In this document: piece by piece, positions 4,427-5,384 of the stretch | Position numbering within the stretch: position 1 is the first letter of the stretch | Layout: every line of letters begins with the position of its first letter | From: Polyangium sp. (in: bacteria) | GTDB lineage: Bacteria; Myxococcota_A; Polyangia; Palsa-1104 | Assembly: GCA_025450955.1 (NCBI GenBank) | Contig: JANWLJ010000200.1 | Span: forward strand, 1 to 5,384 | Length of the DNA stretch: 5,384 bases | Reading direction: 5' to 3' | Notes under the pieces: generated by a model | Told to the model about the DNA's origin: nothing | The model's database searches: none | Seen by the model: only the letters and a program-made list of their open reading frames with translations | Translations under genes and position numbers: made by a program

Positions 4427-5384
4427 CTACGGAGACGCAGGTCTTGAAAACCCTTGGTTTTTCGCTCGCGGGGCTGGGGTAAAACTTCCCGCCCTGCGGG
4501 CCGAGGGCCCCAGGGTGATGGTCCGCATCTGGCGGGTCGGGGGATCGAGCCGCTCATAAAGATTGATCACGCTGGCGCGCAGCACGTGGCCCCCGGCGTA
4601 GACCACCACCTCGCCGTGGCTGTGGCGCGGGGCGGAGAACTCGACGCCGCCCTGATAGTCCTCCTTGCCGAGACGAATCACCCGCTCATCCCGGGTCACC
4701 AGATCGACCCCACGGAAGGACGCGGTCGGGATCTTGTTCGCTTTCAAGAAATCCTCGAGCCGATATCGCGGATCTTCGCTTTTTCCGGCATTCACCGGCG
4801 TCAGGTTTCCATCGAGCAGGTTGCGCTTGAGCTGCGCGACCAGCCGGCCGTCGAGGTTGATGCGCACCGCGCGGCGGTTGAGCTCGCCGGTCGAATAGGG
4901 GATGTTCTCGGCGATCGGCTTGCCGCTATCGTCGAGGAGCGCCCACTGCTCGCGATCCCAGCGCGGCGGCTTCTTGTGCACGTAGATCGCCAGATCGGTC
5001 ACGATGTCGACCGTGTCGTTGGTGTGAACCCCGTTGCGCCACTCGACCCGCGGCTTGCCGAACAGCTCGCGGCTGAAATTGAAATAGAATTTATTTCGAT
5101 ATTTCCGAAGGTCTTTTCCGCTAATCACCACCACCCGATCGCGGCCGCCGTACCAGTGGGTCGCCTGGATGTCGTTGCAGTCCACGCCGAGCGTCTTGAA
5201 GTAGTCGCAGATGAGGAAGTGGGTGGTGTACTGGCCCTTGTCCCACTGGTAGCGGATCGGCCGGACTCCCGGGGGCATCTCGTTATAGGTGAAGGCGACC
5301 CGCGGCTGCCCGTCGACGTAGACGGTGGCCATGTGATAGCGCGTGTGGGTGTTGTCCGCGTCGTCGGTGTCGTCGAAGCGCTGG
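4427..5384 (-). CDS. Unrecognised protein with two tandem related domains (5' end outside window)
   Basis: The frame is open to the window edge, giving at least 318 residues. An internal ATG at 5332 lacks a ribosome site and is preceded by in-frame codons with an acidic stretch (FDDTDDADN), so I treat the gene as 5'-truncated. Counting from that Met, two parts look like copies of one fold. Residues 4-123 contain VYVDG, HFLICDYFKTLGV, ISGKDLRKY and IYVHKKPP; residues 156-265 contain INLDG, RYRLEDFLKANKI, LGKEDYQ and NLYERLDPP, in the same order and with similar spacing. The D-G turn, the DYF/DFL helix and the closing P-P pair recur. No heme motif, transmembrane segment or known catalytic signature is visible, and any export signal would lie in the missing part. 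A basic, Ser/Pro-rich tail (about 277-301) ends the protein. It is 81 bp upstream of the propeller gene and co-directional. Its function is unknown. Confidence 0.8.
   Translation of the reverse strand, partial: QRFDDTDDADNTHTRYHMATVYVDGQPRVAFTYNEMPPGVRPIRYQWDKGQYTTHFLICDYFKTLGVDCNDIQATHWYGGRDRVVVISGKDLRKYRNKFYFNFSRELFGKPRVEWRNGVHTNDTVDIVTDLAIYVHKKPPRWDREQWALLDDSGKPIAENIPYSTGELNRRAVRINLDGRLVAQLKRNLLDGNLTPVNAGKSEDPRYRLEDFLKANKIPTASFRGVDLVTRDERVIRLGKEDYQGGVEFSAPRHSHGEVVVYAGGHVLRASVINLYERLDPPTRQMRTITLGPSARRAGSFTPAPRAKNQGFSRPASP
4538..4867 (-). repeat. Second copy of the internal domain duplication
   Basis: Encodes VRINLDG through ERLDPP, about 110 residues, with landmarks matching the first copy: L-D-G turn, DFL helix, G-K-E-D segment, EFSAPR strand and a closing NLYERLDPP. 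Identity is low, so the duplication would be old. Confidence 0.45.
4964..5323 (-). repeat. First copy of the internal domain duplication
   Basis: Encodes VYVDG through KKPP, about 120 residues. Landmarks in order are a V-D-G turn, a DYF helix, a G-K-D segment, an FNFSRE strand and a closing IYVHKKPP. Confidence 0.45.
5075..5105. repeat. A+T-rich nested inverted repeat within the partial gene
   Basis: GAAAT at 5075-5079 and 5081-5085 faces ATTTC at 5093-5097 and 5101-5105; GAAATA and TATTTC (5081-5097) form a perfect 6-bp inverted repeat. The surrounding stretch of about 50 bp (5074-5124) is much richer in A+T than its neighbours and encodes KYRNKFYFNFS with unusual codons such as AAT, AAA, TAT and CTT. 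Confidence 0.5.

Noticed and set aside
4418..4433. Small hairpin around the stop codon of the partial gene as a terminator
   Set aside because: The stem is only 5 bp, it overlaps the stop codon, and no T-run follows in the direction of transcription.
5330..5332. ATG as the true start of the partial upstream gene
   Set aside because: No Shine-Dalgarno precedes it, the frame stays open to the window end, and the codons before it look coding. It cannot be excluded without more sequence.

Overview
The window looks like chromosomal DNA of a myxobacterium or close relative (Myxococcota). It is G+C-rich (roughly two thirds by eye) with strong G/C third-codon preference. One protein ends in a MYXO-CTERM-type tail (Cys, Gly/Ser stretch, short hydrophobic helix, Arg-Arg-Arg), and two others are surface-type lipoproteins with c-type heme motifs. 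All five credible genes lie on the minus strand, so transcription runs from high to low coordinates. The gaps between them are only 81, 50, 43 and 25 bp, with no convincing intrinsic terminator, so I read the window as part of one operon.

In transcription order: (1) 5384-4427, the 3' part of an unrecognised protein that appears to contain two copies of a domain of about 110 residues. (2) 4345-2459, a 628-residue exported protein with a signal peptide, about seven beta-propeller-like strand groups, a flexible linker and a C-terminal MYXO-CTERM-type anchor. (3) 2408-1788, a 206-residue lipoprotein with one CXXCH heme motif. (4) 1744-857, a 295-residue lipoprotein with two CXXCH motifs; its second half is a paralogue of the domain in gene 3. 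(5) 831-1 and beyond, a membrane protein resembling EcfT/CbiQ, the transmembrane coupling subunit of energy-coupling-factor ABC transporters, interrupted by a long poly-glycine run.

The three central genes fit together as a cell-envelope redox module. Two lipid-anchored cytochromes share a lipobox neighbourhood and a heme domain, beside a surface-anchored propeller protein. A small linker motif (GSTI-x-TPG-x-P) recurs in the diheme lipoprotein and the propeller protein and is partly conserved at the DNA level. The electron donor, acceptor or substrate cannot be read from the sequence. The link to the EcfT-like gene rests only on adjacency and co-orientation.

The best candidate for something undescribed is the shared heme domain, with the pattern F-x2-C-M-T ... 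C-x-S-C-H ... H-P-x-F-T ... K-A-G-N-C, together with its cassette. The many long plus-strand open frames are antisense shadows produced by G/C-rich third positions.
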